Origin: Neocallimastix lanati (nom. inval.) | Taxonomy: Eukaryota > Neocallimastigomycota > Neocallimastigomycetes > Neocallimastigales > Neocallimastigaceae | Reading direction: 5' to 3' | Length of the DNA: 64,000 nt | Assembly: GCA_016946835.1 (NCBI GenBank) | Contig: JACVTC010000165.1 | Span: forward strand, 263,501 to 327,500 | Part shown: positions 46,792 to 60,999 of the stretch, piece by piece | Position numbering within the stretch: position 1 is the stretch's first letter | Layout of the letters: the number at the start of each line of letters is the position of its first letter | Program-made: the position numbers and the translations under genes | Notes under the pieces: model-generated | Told to the model about the DNA's origin: nothing | The model's database searches: none | Seen by the model: only the letters and a program-made list of their open reading frames with translations

Positions 46792-49596
46792 TTAAGAACG
46801 TTTTTGGAATTTAGTTGGGAATCTAGACTTTCTCTTTTTAAGGAATTCACGTTGAATTTGGGAGGTAAAGGTCCAGAGTTCAACATTAACAATATTAAAT
46901 TGTTCTGAACCAGCTAAACATTCATTATGGAAAGTTTCGGTTGGGTAGGATTGACCACGCTGGAATTGACCATCACACCAAATACCAAATTTACCCCTAC
47001 CACTACCAACGGCAACATATTCATTGGTACTATTAATGAAAAGATAGTTGGTTTTAGCCCATGGGAAAATTTTTACTTCCCCATTTTGTGCTCCTCCATC
47101 ATCACTCATGGCAGAATCCTTAGAACGAACACGATTTATACCGAAATTCTTACGACGACCAAGAGTTTTTGGTTTTTGAACCTTGAAAAGGAAAGATTCA
47201 CCAGTACCATAGAAACCATTATTAATTTTGAAAGGTTCAGCGGTGAAACAACCAAAAATATTATCATTATCATCCTTAATAACTAAAACTTGAGCAGTAC
47301 CATAACCAGCATTACTACGTTCATAGAAGGTACTTAAACTGGAACCATGATTTTGAAGTGAATAAAGAAGAGTAAGTGAACGTTTAATTCTTAAACGCTT
47401 TGGGAAGGAATGATAAATTGCATTACAAATATATGAATTCAAAATAACTTCATTAGGTTCTGCTGGAACTGGATTACGAATACCTTTAATGATATCTACA
47501 TCATATATATCTTTTGGATCTGGCCATAAAAGTTCGAATGGTGGTGGATGAAGTTCAGAAATTCTCTTATTAATCAAATTAACAATTTGATTTTGAGTTT
47601 CAGAGTTGTTAGCCTTCAAATCTATACGTGTAATATTTTGGTTGAAAGACCAACTAAAAAGACGAGAGAAGACACGTGTTAAACTATCATTATTATTTTC
47701 ATTCATTTGACGAGCTGGAGCAGCCCTATTATCTACAGAGAACGGTCTTCTTCCCTTACTATTTTGAGGAGCAATATCAAAGTTCTTCTTACTAAAAGGA
47801 TTTAATAAGAGAAGTGAAAATAAGGTTGGATCAGCCTTTGAGACATTATCTAATACCTTTAAAGCTTTATAATTAATAACACGATGAAAAACGAATCTTC
47901 TTGTTTTTCTATCCCACTTTGCTAAAAGTAAGATATCTGAAAAAACAATTAATCTGAAGGGTCTATGAGTTGGTAACTCTAATAAATTGTTGAAATCACG
48001 ATATAAATATCTTCCTGGTTTAACAATTGCACGAGGACAATCAACAATACTTTTTCTAATTTCAAGGATTTCATCAATTTTCTTTTCTTTCTTAAGAGTT
48101 TCCTTCATTTCTAAATAAAGTTCATCAATGTATTCATAACTATCTTCCAACATTTCATAAGATGAATCATATTTAGCAGTATTATCTAATAATTCCTTTA
48201 ATATTCTATCATATTCAGCAATATGATAAATTGGAAGTCTTAATACCTCACGATAATCATCATCTTTTAATAATGTAGTTGATTCTAATAAAGCATTTTG
48301 ATATCTTCTAAATTTTGTATTAACATTCAATTCACGAAGAAGTTCATTAGCTGTTGAAAAACGAGAACAATATTTGAAATAAACATCAAATTCTTTGACA
48401 TGTTTTAAAAAAACATTTCCTATTTTTTGTAATGGTAAAATGTTATTATAAAATGATATAACGTTATAATTATATGATTATATTATGATATTTAAAATTA
48501 TATATATATATTAATGATGATATTAAAAATTATATATAATAATAATAATATTTAAAAATATATATAATAATAATAATTTATATTATCAGTATTTAATTAT
48601 TCCATGGTATAAAGTTTAATTTTTTAAAATATTAATAATAATTTAATAAAAAAAATAATAAAAAATAAAAAAACAGTAATAATAATAAATAAAATAAAAA
48701 TAAAAATTATAAATTTATTATTAAAGAATTTATTCAATAAATATATTCAATATAATTTTTAAAAAATAAATATATATATTTTTTATTTTAAAAAAACAAA
48801 AATAAAAATAAACATGAATATATCATTTTTCCTACCTATATTAACAGGTTTAAGTTGTTTATATACATTATAAATAATTTTTAATTCACCACATAATGTC
48901 CAACTTAAATGTAAAATTTCATCAAAACCATCAAATAAAGTTTCAATTTGTTTCATTGAAATTGATGGATTTTCAGATTTAGCTTCTTCGATAAGTGGTT
49001 TTCTAAATGATTGTAACATTCTGACTAACACATCAGCATATTCATATTCTTTTTCCCATAAAGATTTATATAAATTTTTCTTTTTTTCAATTCTATCTTC
49101 AACTGTGGCTTCAGTTGGTTTAGTAGTTTCAGAAGTTTCATTTTTAGTTTCAGTTGTAGTAGTAGCACTATCTGTACTTTCTGTTTTCTTTAAATTTTCA
49201 TTCTTATTAGATTCCATAGTATTTAATGTATCTTTGATTTTTAATTTTTCTTCTTGTGCAACTTTTCCTGGGTTTTCTTTTAAATCTTTTAACTTTGAGC
49301 TTTCATTAACGTTCTTCAATTTTGAATCTTTATTTTTAAAACTTCTTTTAAATCTTAATTTTAACTTGGATTCTTTTGGAACATCAAGTTGAACTTTTAA
49401 CGAGTATATATTTAATGTAATTTTACATTATATAATATAAATATAATTAAAAATACGTATTAAATTACTGTTTTAATATCACTTTATATTAATAAATATT
49501 GTTTCCTTATATATATATATATATTTTATTTTCAAATTAAAATAATTTTTTTTATAATTTATAATTACCTTTTTTTTCTTTTCTTAATCCCTTCAT
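46792..49596 (-). CDS. RhoGEF (DH-PH) protein with C-terminal TLDc domain
   Basis: Three exons: 49569-49596, 48836-49393 and 46792-48419. They join in phase with GT-AG introns to 737 residues. After a Lys/Glu/Thr-rich N-terminus, residues about 112-290 form a DH (RhoGEF) domain: KKNLYKSLWEKEYEYADVL at its start, FLKHVKEFDVYFKYCSRF in the middle, FRRYQNALLE, then REVLRLPIYHIAEYDRILKE, the conserved LxxPxxRxxRY-like stretch. A PH-type domain (about 325-483) follows, with RPFRLIVFSDILLLAKW. The last part (about 520-717) is a TLDc domain: LLYSLQNHGSSLSTFYERSN, GCFTAEPF, YGTGESFLFKV, FINSTNEYVAVGSGRGKFGI and the C-terminal NECLAGSEQFNIVNVELWTF. DH-PH proteins activate Rho-type GTPases at membranes; TLDc proteins are linked to oxidative-stress resistance and to V-ATPase binding. 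The combination in one chain is unusual. The start ATG is chosen because the short first exon restores the frame of exon 2. Confidence 0.9.
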
Positions 49597-52076
<2,480 letters not shown>

Positions 52077-53788
52077 TATTATTCATTTATTATTTATTAT
52101 TCAATTATTTATTATTTATTATTTATTATTTATTATTTATTATTTATTATTTATTATTTATTATTTATTATTTATTATTTTATTTATTATTCAATTCTTT
52201 ATTATTTATTATTTATTATTTATTATTTATTATTTATTATTTATTATTTATTATTTATTATTTATTATTTATTATTTATTATTTATTATTTATTATTTAT
52301 TATTTATTATTTATTATTTATTATGTAATATTTAATACTTTAATATTTATTATTTATTATGTAATATTTAATACTTTAATATTTATTATTTATTATTTAA
52401 TATTTATTATTTATTATTTATTATTTATTATTTATTATTTATTATTTATTATTTATTATTTATTATTTATTATTTATTATTTATTATTTATTATTTATTA
52501 TTTATTATTTATTATTTATTATTTATTATTATTTATTATTTATTATTTATTATTTATTATTTATTATTTATTATTTATTATTCAATTATTTATTATTTAT
52601 TATTTATTATATATTATTTATTATATATTATTTATTATTATTTATTATTTATTATTTATTATTTATTATTTATTATTTATTATTATTTATTATTTATTAT
52701 TTATTATTTATTATTTATTATTTATTATTTATTATTCAATTATTTATTATTTATTATTTATTATATATTATTTATTATATATTATTTATTATTTATTATT
52801 TATTATTTATTATTTATTATTCAATTATTTATTTATTATTTATTATTTATTATATATTATTTATTATATATTATTTATTATTTATTATTTATTATATATT
52901 ATTTATTATATATTATTTATTATTTATTATTTATTATGTAATATTTAATACTTTAATATTTATTATTTATTATTTATTATTTATTATTTATTATTTATTA
53001 TTTATTATTATTTATTATTTATTATTTATTATTTATTATATATTATTTATTATTTATTATTTATTATGTAATATTTAATACTTTAATATTTATTATTTAT
53101 TATTTATTATTTATTATTTATTATTTATTATTTATTATTATTTATTATTTATTATTTATTATTTATTATTTATTATTTATTATTTATTATTCAATTATTT
53201 ATTTATTATTTATTATTTATTATTCAATTATTTATTATTTATTATTTATTATTTATTATTTATTATTTATTATTTATTATGTAATATTTAATACTTTAAT
53301 ATTTATTATTTATTATTTAATATTTATTATTTATTATGTAATATTTAATACTTTAATATTTATTATTTATTATTTATTATTTATTATTTATTATATATTA
53401 TTTATTATATATTATTTATTATTTATTATTTATTATTTATTATTTATTATATATTATATATTATTTATTATATATTATATATTATTTATTATTTATTATT
53501 TATTATTTATTTATTATTTATTATTTATTATTTATTATTTATTATTTATTTATTATTTATTATTTATTATTTATTATTTATTATTTATTATTTATTATTT
53601 ATTATTTATTATATATTATATATTATTTATTATATATTATATATTATTTATTATTTATTATTTATTATTTATTTATTATTTATTATTTATTATTTATTAT
53701 TTATTATTTATTATTTATTATTTATTATTTATTATTTATTATTCAATTATTTATTATTTATTATTTATTATTTATTATTTATTATTAT
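52077..53788. repeat. Large TTATTTA heptamer array with spacer motifs
   Basis: About 1.7 kb of tandem TTATTTA. It is punctuated at irregular distances by a spacer around GTAATATTTAATACTTTAAT (near 52325, 52359, 52938, 53068, 53280 and 53337), by TTCAATTATTTA and by TATATTA variants. Open frames here encode only YLLFII repeats and are not genes. Confidence 0.95.
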
Positions 53789-53880
53789 AAAGTAATTTAA
53801 AGTAATTTATTATTAATATTAATTTTCAATTTTAAATAATATGTAAAGTTTTCTATATTATACAAGTATAATAATTTTAT

Positions 53881-53977
53881 CAAAATATATTTGTTAGTTT
53901 ATAGTTTAAAAAAATATCAAAATATATTTGTTAGTTTATAGTTTAAAAAAATATCAAAATATATTTGTTAGTTTATA
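53881..53977. repeat. 37-bp tandem repeat, about 2.6 copies
   Basis: The unit begins CAAAATATATTTGTTAGTTT and ends in an AAAAAAATAT stretch. Copies lie at 53881-53917, 53918-53954 and partially at 53955-53977, directly beside the heptamer array. Confidence 0.9.
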
Positions 53978-54075
53978 TATATATTATAAATACAAAAAAA
54001 AAATAAAAGTATTTATTAATTTATCTTTTTGGTCATGAAAAATTATTTAATTATACATTTAATATAAATAAATAG

Positions 54076-54153
54076 AAAACACCAAAGAGGAATAAAGGAA
54101 TCTATTGAAGCAACTATTGGCCAATTTTATAAAATAGATAAAATATATGAATA
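54076..54153 (+). other. Short coding-like remnant
   Basis: One plus-strand frame reads RKHQRGIKESIEATIGQFYK then IDKIYE and a TAA. It is GC-richer than its flanks. No family or partner exon is recognised. Confidence 0.2.
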
Positions 54154-54352
54154 ATAATAATAAAAATAATAAAAAAAAGAATGAATGAATGATCAGTACA
54201 ATTAACTCACGTTAAATTATTTCTGTTTCAACCTTTGTACTAAATCATAGGATAATAAATAAAATCCAATATAAAAGAAAAATTAAATATTAATTATCAA
54301 TTTATAATATTTCATTCGTAAGTAATTTTTATTTCTTTTCATATTTAATAGC

Positions 54353-54392
<40 letters not shown>

Positions 54393-54531
54393 AGAAATAA
54401 AACTAAATAGTTAATAAATTTAATATAAAAGTAATAGTTCAGTAATAGACTGTTCTATGATTAATGAATATAAAAAGAAAAGAAAATGTGACAATAGGAG
54501 AAAAAAAATTAAAAATCAATTTATTTAAAAT

Positions 54532-54536
<5 letters not shown>

Positions 54537-54576
<40 letters not shown>

Positions 54577-55395
54577 GCTGACTCTGAATTATATTTCTGT
54601 TACTCCATAAATTTATAATTTTTAACTTTAATACTTATTATTTAATTATATAAAATTAAAATATATATAATATATAATATATATACTATTTAATTTATTT
54701 ATTAAATATAATTTAAACTATTCGCCTATAATAATAAAAATATTATAATAAAATAAAAATACTATCATAAACTATCGTTATTACTATTATTTTTACTATT
54801 ACCATCTTATTTCATTATTATTATTACTATTTTTATAATTTTTATTATTAGCTATTACCATCTTATTATTACTACTATTATTATTACTATTAACTATTAC
54901 TATCTTATTTCATTATTACTATTACTATTACAATTACTATTACTTTTACTATTATTTTTACTATTACTATTAACTATTACTATCTTATTTTATTATTACT
55001 ATTACTATTAACTATTACTATCTTATTTTATTATTACTATTACTATTAACTAATAACTATTTGTTGTAATTAGTAGCATTATTTTTATATTTTAATGTTG
55101 TTATTAAAAATAATTATTACATTGAAAATTAAATTTTTTTTAAAATGAATGGCTAAATTCTATATATTCATTATATAACCAAATTTAAATCTTTTTTAGT
55201 ATTATTAAAATTCTTGGCTTAGTTTTTTTTTTTTTTTATTTTGTTTTATATATTTAAATATATATATATATTTATAATTTTAAATAATATTAAAATATAA
55301 AAAATAAAAAAAAATAAATAATAATAAATATTCATATAAAAACTTGATTTTAAATAAAATTTATGATTTTAAATCATTGATTTATTATTTATTAT
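54537..55395 (+). repeat. Duplicated segment, copy 1
   Basis: This segment matches 58052-58815 in order: (AAT)n, then AAAGC(T/C)(G/A)ACTCTGAATT, a tract of TTACTATTACTATTAACTAT motifs, a unique stretch beginning GTTGTAATTAGTAGCATTAT, then TTATATAACCAAATTTAAAT, and the junction to a heptamer array after ATTTATGAT. The offset between copies is 3418 bp at the GTTGTAATTAG marker. Confidence 0.85.
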
Positions 55396-55675
55396 TTATT
55401 ATTATTTATTTATTATTTATTATTTATTATTTATTATTTATTATTTATTATTTATTATTTATTATTTATTATTTATTATTTATTATTTATTATTTATTAT
55501 TTATTATTTATTATTTATTATTTATTATTTATTATTTATTATTTATTATTTATTATTTATTATTATTTATTATTATTTATTATTTATTATTTATTTTTAT
55601 TATTTATTATTTATTATTTATTATTTATTATTTATTATTTATTATTATTTATTATTTATTATTTATTGTTATGAT
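55380..55675. repeat. TTATTTA heptamer array following duplicated segment copy 1
   Basis: About 300 bp of tandem TTATTTA with a few TTATTATT slippage variants. It starts directly at the end of the duplicated unique segment. Confidence 0.9.
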
Positions 55676-55979
55676 TATTATTATTATTATTATTTTCATT
55701 ATTATTGTCATTGTTTTGATTTCATTATAATTACTAAATATCATAGATGGCTTCTATATTGAAAGAGTTAAGAAGGCATTAACTCTATACAACTATCACT
55801 GATGTATCACTTAATGTTATTATATCAAATTATATTAAGTATCATTTATTATTGGTACAGTAGTGGCCATGTTATTACAAGAAGAGTACCTAGTCTTGGT
55901 AGTGTGATTTTTTTTTACAATAAAGGATTAGGTTATTAGAAAGATCATGTAATTTTTATGTGAATTATATATATTATTT

Positions 55980-56219
55980 TTATTTATATTTAATTTTACT
56001 ACATAGTAATAATTTACAATGATTACCAAAACTCGATAAAAATGGATACTTTGGTATATTAAATATATATTTACCTTGATGAAAATAAAAATATTTAAAA
56101 GGTAAAAATTGTGGTAAGAAATTGAAATGGCCAGTTATCATTTTTGGTATAATATTTAAAAAAAAAGTCGTCAGTATAATATTTTTATTAATAACTTTTA
56201 ATAAATAAAAAAATATCAT
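55980..56219 (-). other. Small open frame, hypothetical
   Basis: The 79-codon frame starts MIFFYLLKVINKN, continues PKMITGHFNFLPQFLPFKYF and ends CKLLLCSKIKYK. It lies in the unique DNA between the two duplicated segments. It could be a relic or chance; no family is recognised. Confidence 0.25.
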
Positions 56220-56564
56220 CTAAAAAGTGAATATTAATATTTTATTATCATAGTTTATTCATATATTAAAATTGAAAAAAATAATTAATAATTATACTGG
56301 TTATCGAAAAGATTAGATAAAAGGTTAATGACATAAGCATAAAGTGCTTTTTTTTTTTTTTTTTTTTTTTTTAATCTATGTCTTTAATCTTAATTGATTG
56401 AGCTAAAAATGATTGAAAATACAAATAAATGCTTTAATAATAATTATTGATAAAAAAAAACATATTAAGAGGGAAAAAAAAAAATACGTTTGAATAGAAT
56501 AATTTTTTCCCTATTTAAATATATATATTATTTAAAGCTATTTTAATAAATTTTAAATATATAT

Positions 56565-57190
56565 TCTGGTTACTCTAAAACAAGAACATTGAATATATAT
56601 CCAACACAATGTATTTCATCTACTTTAGTTATTTTCCAAAATAGAATGATAAAATCATTATTTTTTTAGGCTTGTATTTTTATAAATATATATTTTTCAA
56701 TAATATTTTTTTTTTTTAGACTCCAATTTAATTTACAAAAACTAAAATATCCAAATAAAATATTTATTTGGTGAATTAATATTACACAACATAATAATTT
56801 ACTTGTTTTTTTTTCAAACAAGTAGATAATTCTGCTTCCTAATACTTAAGTTATCATAAATACCTCTATATTGCAGTTTGGAATAACTGCTTTGAATATA
56901 TACATTTCCTTAAAACTCTCAGTCAATGGAATAATACTAATTACTCTATTAGCAATGCTTATATTCCTAAATTACATTTCTCAATAGTCTTATTAAACAA
57001 GCTAAAATGGAGCTTACAAAAGTTCAAATATTATATTACCAAAATATATATATATATATATATATATTATCTTCATTGTTTTTACTATTAGATCTTACTT
57101 TATCTAATGAAAATGTCAGAGTCGAATTACCACTAATTATTTTACAAGTTTATACTTTATATAATTTAATTCATATATATTTTTAAAAAA
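56565..57190 (+). pseudogene. Decayed unrecognised gene, Leu/Asn-rich
   Basis: Plus-strand pieces read SGYSKTRTLNIYPTQCISST (about 56568), LQFNLQKLKYPNKIFIW (about 56722), then QVDNSAS, a TAA in glutamine context, YLSYHKYLYIAVWNNCFEYI, HFLKTLSQWNNTNYSISNAY, IPKLHFSIVLLNKLKWSLQK (to about 57040), then a (TA)n run and LDLTLSNENVRVELPLIILQ before a final TAA near 57184. The long stop-free central stretch supports a former gene. The Leu spacing recalls F-box/leucine-rich proteins of other basal fungi, but this is only a resemblance. Confidence 0.45.
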
Positions 57191-57469
57191 TAAAAATAAT
57201 AACATATTTATTTCGTTATATATATATATATATATTTATTATAAATTACAATATATTTAATTTTTTTTTTCAAAGTTTATTAAATTTATGTATTATATCA
57301 AATATTTAGTACTACACGTTTCGTTCTTCAATTTTATATTATTCTACTCAAGTCCTATCAAATATTTTCATTAATTTAGTAAGGAATTGTAATTCTCAAA
57401 AATTTTGTTTCATAGATCTAATAATAAAATATTAATAAATTTATATATAAATTTAACCATTGAAAGAGG

Positions 57470-57920
57470 AATTTCTTTGGTTTTTATTTTTAAATAATCC
57501 AAATATTGAGTATTCAGACAAGAAAAAACACCAAAAGTATTTAAAATAGCAAGAGAAAGCTTATTATATATATCTGAGGATACGCAATTTCGATTAGCAT
57601 ATGAACAATGAGAAAAAGATTGGACAGATTTTGTATCAGCTAATTATCAAGGATTTATTAAAGGGAAAAACGTTAATACATTTGAAATAGCTCTATATAT
57701 GTTAATGGACAATATGGATAGTGAATTTGTAAAAAAATATTCAAAACTTTCTGACAATGAAATAAACATCATTAGAACCTTTTTAAATATACCAGATTGC
57801 CAAATTGAGGATTTACATTTAAAATTAATTATTGATGAAGATGATATAATTGAAATTTGTAAAAAATACAATGTGAACATTGAAAACAGACAATTAAAAA
57901 AGAGAAAAATCAATAACTAA
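57470..57920 (+). pseudogene. C-terminal part of a PD-(D/E)XK (Rpn-type) transposase-nuclease
   Basis: The frame reads FLNNPNIEYSD, then after a one-base shift TPKVFKIARESLLYISEDTQ, FRLAYEQ, a TGA, EKDWTDFVSANYQGFIKGK, EIALYMLMDNMDSEFVKKYS and LSDNEINIIRTFLNI, ending RQLKKRKINN and TAA at 57918-57920. The order (SEDxxxRxxYExREK..., a basic linker, EIAxxLL, then an L-S-x-x-E-I helix) is that of Rpn family proteins, whose N-terminal PD-(D/E)XK nuclease domain is missing here. The TGA sits where this family usually has Arg (REK) or where Trp could fit. Such genes in gut fungi are generally viewed as acquired from bacteria. This copy is inactive. Confidence 0.65.
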
Positions 57921-57943
57921 ATAATTAATTATCGGTTAATTTG

Positions 57944-57990
<47 letters not shown>

Positions 57991-58051
57991 GTATAACTTT
58001 TATAAATATTTATATATAAATATATATATATTTTTTTTCATTAAAATAATG

Positions 58052-58108
<57 letters not shown>

Positions 58109-58815
58109 GCCAACTCTGAATTTCCATTACTCCATAAATAGATAATTTTTAACTTAAATACTTATTTAATTTTATATAATTAAATAATAAGTATTAAAGT
58201 TAAAAATTAAACTCTTCACCTATAGTAATAAAAGTATTATAATAAACTAAATTATTACTACTATTACTATTACTATTAACTATTACTATCTTATTTTATT
58301 ATTACTATTACTATTAATAATATTATTGCTTTAATTATTATTATTACTATTACTATTACTATAACTAACTATTACTATTATTATTACTATTACTATTAAC
58401 TATTACTATCTTACTTTATTATTACTATTACTATTACTATTACTATTACTATTACTATTACTATTAACTAATAACTATTTGTTGTAATTAGTAGCATTAT
58501 TTTTATATTTTAATGTTGTTATTAAAAATAATTATTACATTGAAAATTAAACTTTTTTAAAATGAATGGCTAAATTCTATATATTCATTATATAACCAAA
58601 TTTAAATCTATTTTAGTATTATTAAAATTCTTGGCTTAATTTTTTTTTTTTATTTTGTTTTATATATTTAAATATATATATATATTTATAATTTTAAATA
58701 ATATTAAAATATAAAAAATAAAAAAAAAATAAATAATAATAAATATTCATATAAAAACTTGATTTTAAATAAAATTTATGATCTTAAATCATTGATTTAT
58801 AATTTATTATTTATT
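58052..58815 (+). repeat. Duplicated segment, copy 2
   Basis: The second copy of the segment at 54537-55395. It carries an internal imperfect palindrome at 58144-58208 whose right arm corresponds, inverted, to the single arm kept in copy 1. It leads into a heptamer array at the same point as copy 1. Confidence 0.85.
58144..58208. repeat. Imperfect inverted repeat inside duplicated segment copy 2
   Basis: Arms 58144-58171 and 58178-58208 are complementary apart from small indels. The loop is about 6 nt. Confidence 0.65.
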
Positions 58816-60028
58816 ATTTATAATTTATTATTTATTATTTATCATTTATTATTTATTATTTATTATTTATTATTTATTATTTATTATTTATTTATTATTT
58901 ATTATTTATTTATTATTTATTATTTATTTATTATTTATTATTTATTATTTATTATTTATTATTTACTATTTATTATTTATTTATCATTTATTATTTATTA
59001 TTTATTATTTATCATTTATTATTTATTATTTATTATTTATTATTTATTATTTATTATTTATTATTTATTATTTATTATTTATTTATTATTTATTATTTAT
59101 TATTTATTATTTACTATTTATTATTTATTTATCATTTATTATTTATTATTTATTATTTATTATTTATTATTTATTATTTATTATTTATTATTTATTATTT
59201 ATTATTTATTATTTATTATTTATTTATTATTTATTATTTATTATTTATTATTTATTTATTATTTATTATTTATTATTTATTATTTACTATTTATTATTTA
59301 TTTATCATTTATTATTTATTATTTATTATTAATTATTTATTATTTATTATTCAATTATTTATTATCTATTATTTATTAATAAATACTCTTTTCTATTATT
59401 TTTATTATTTATTATTTATTATTTATTATTTATTATTTATTATTTATTATTTATTATTTATTATTTATTATTTATTAATAAATACTCTTTTCTATTATTT
59501 TTATTATTTATTATTTATTATTTATTATTTATTATTTATTATTTATTATTTATTATTTATTATTTATTATTTATTATTTATTATTTATTATTTATTATTT
59601 ATTATTTATTATTTATTAATAAATACTCTTTTCTATTATTTTTATTATTTATTATTTATTAATAAATACTCTTTTCTATTATTTTTATTATTTATTATTT
59701 ATTATTTATTATTTATTATTTATTATTTATTATTTATTATTTATTATTTATTATTTATTATTTATTATTTATTATTTATTATTTATTATTTATTATTTAT
59801 TATTTATTATTTATTATTTATTATTTATTATTTATTATTTATTATTTATTATTTATTATTTATTATTTATTATTTATTATTTATTATTTATTATTTATTA
59901 TTTATTATTTATTATTTATTATTTATTATTCAATTATTTATTATTTATTATTTATTATTTATAATTTATTATTTATTATTTATCATTTATTATTTATTAT
60001 TTATTCTTTATTATTTATTATTTATTAA
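58799..60028. repeat. TTATTTA heptamer array with a second spacer type
   Basis: About 1.2 kb of TTATTTA. It includes ATTTATTTATCATTTATTAT variants in its first part and a repeated spacer AATAAATACTCTTTTCTATT near 59378, 59478, 59618 and 59660. No gene lies in it. Confidence 0.95.
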
Positions 60029-60811
60029 TTTTTTATTTAATCTAATCATTCTTTTTTTATAATTAAAATTTTTTCGGAGCAGTTCTATTGTAATATAATG
60101 TAATGTAATATAATATATACAATATTTAGGAACAAATACTGTGACATCTTTTCTACATGATCATTAATATATTTTAATACATAAAAATTCTGTAATTTAC
60201 TTTGTATACATTTTTTTATGTGATAAAATTACAAAAACTGTGTGGATAAAAAAGTTTAATTTATATTATTTTTTTTATTTGAATATTAAAAAAAAATAAA
60301 ATATAAACAAAAACTTTATTTCTAACAAAGAGAATAATAAAATAAAAAAAATAAAATAAAAAATAAAAAAAAATTAAGGATAATTTTTCAAGTATCCCTT
60401 AATAATAATCAATATTTATCATAGGATTTTACAGTTCTACATTTTATTCACTAGTATTGAATATAACATGATATTATGATTAATGTTCCATGTTATTAAT
60501 AATTATGAATATAAAAGTTTTTTTGTTATATAACATTAATGAACTTAACCTCTTTTCAATAAATATTATATTTAATTACTACTATTTGATAAAAAAATGA
60601 AAATAAAAAATTTAATTATCAATAAATTATTATATTAATAATTACATAAAAATAAATTAATAAACATTAAAATATCACTAGATTAATTATCATATGATTT
60701 TAAGCTAATCCAAAAATAACGTGATATAAAATATATTTATGTAATATCATAAATTTTATACAAGAACATAAAATTAATGTAAACATAAAATGTATAACAT
60801 AAGGGAGTATT
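60029..60811. other. AT-rich gap
   Basis: Between the heptamer array and the MULE-like element. There is no supported gene or structure. Confidence 0.4.
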
Positions 60812-60960
60812 GCATTTCGACATAATTTATAATTTATGTTTGATCATTTATTCATGTATTACATTGTGGCTTGTAAAAATGAATAGGAATAGGGTTAAAT
60901 TTATTTTTGTTTTTATTTTTATTTTTATTTTTATTTTTTAATTTTAATAACATTTACAGT

Positions 60961-60999
<39 letters not shown>

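Noticed and set aside
52077-60028. TTATTTA arrays as telomeric repeats
   Set aside because: The unit has no G-rich strand, the arrays are internal and lie between genes and elements, and spacers interrupt them.
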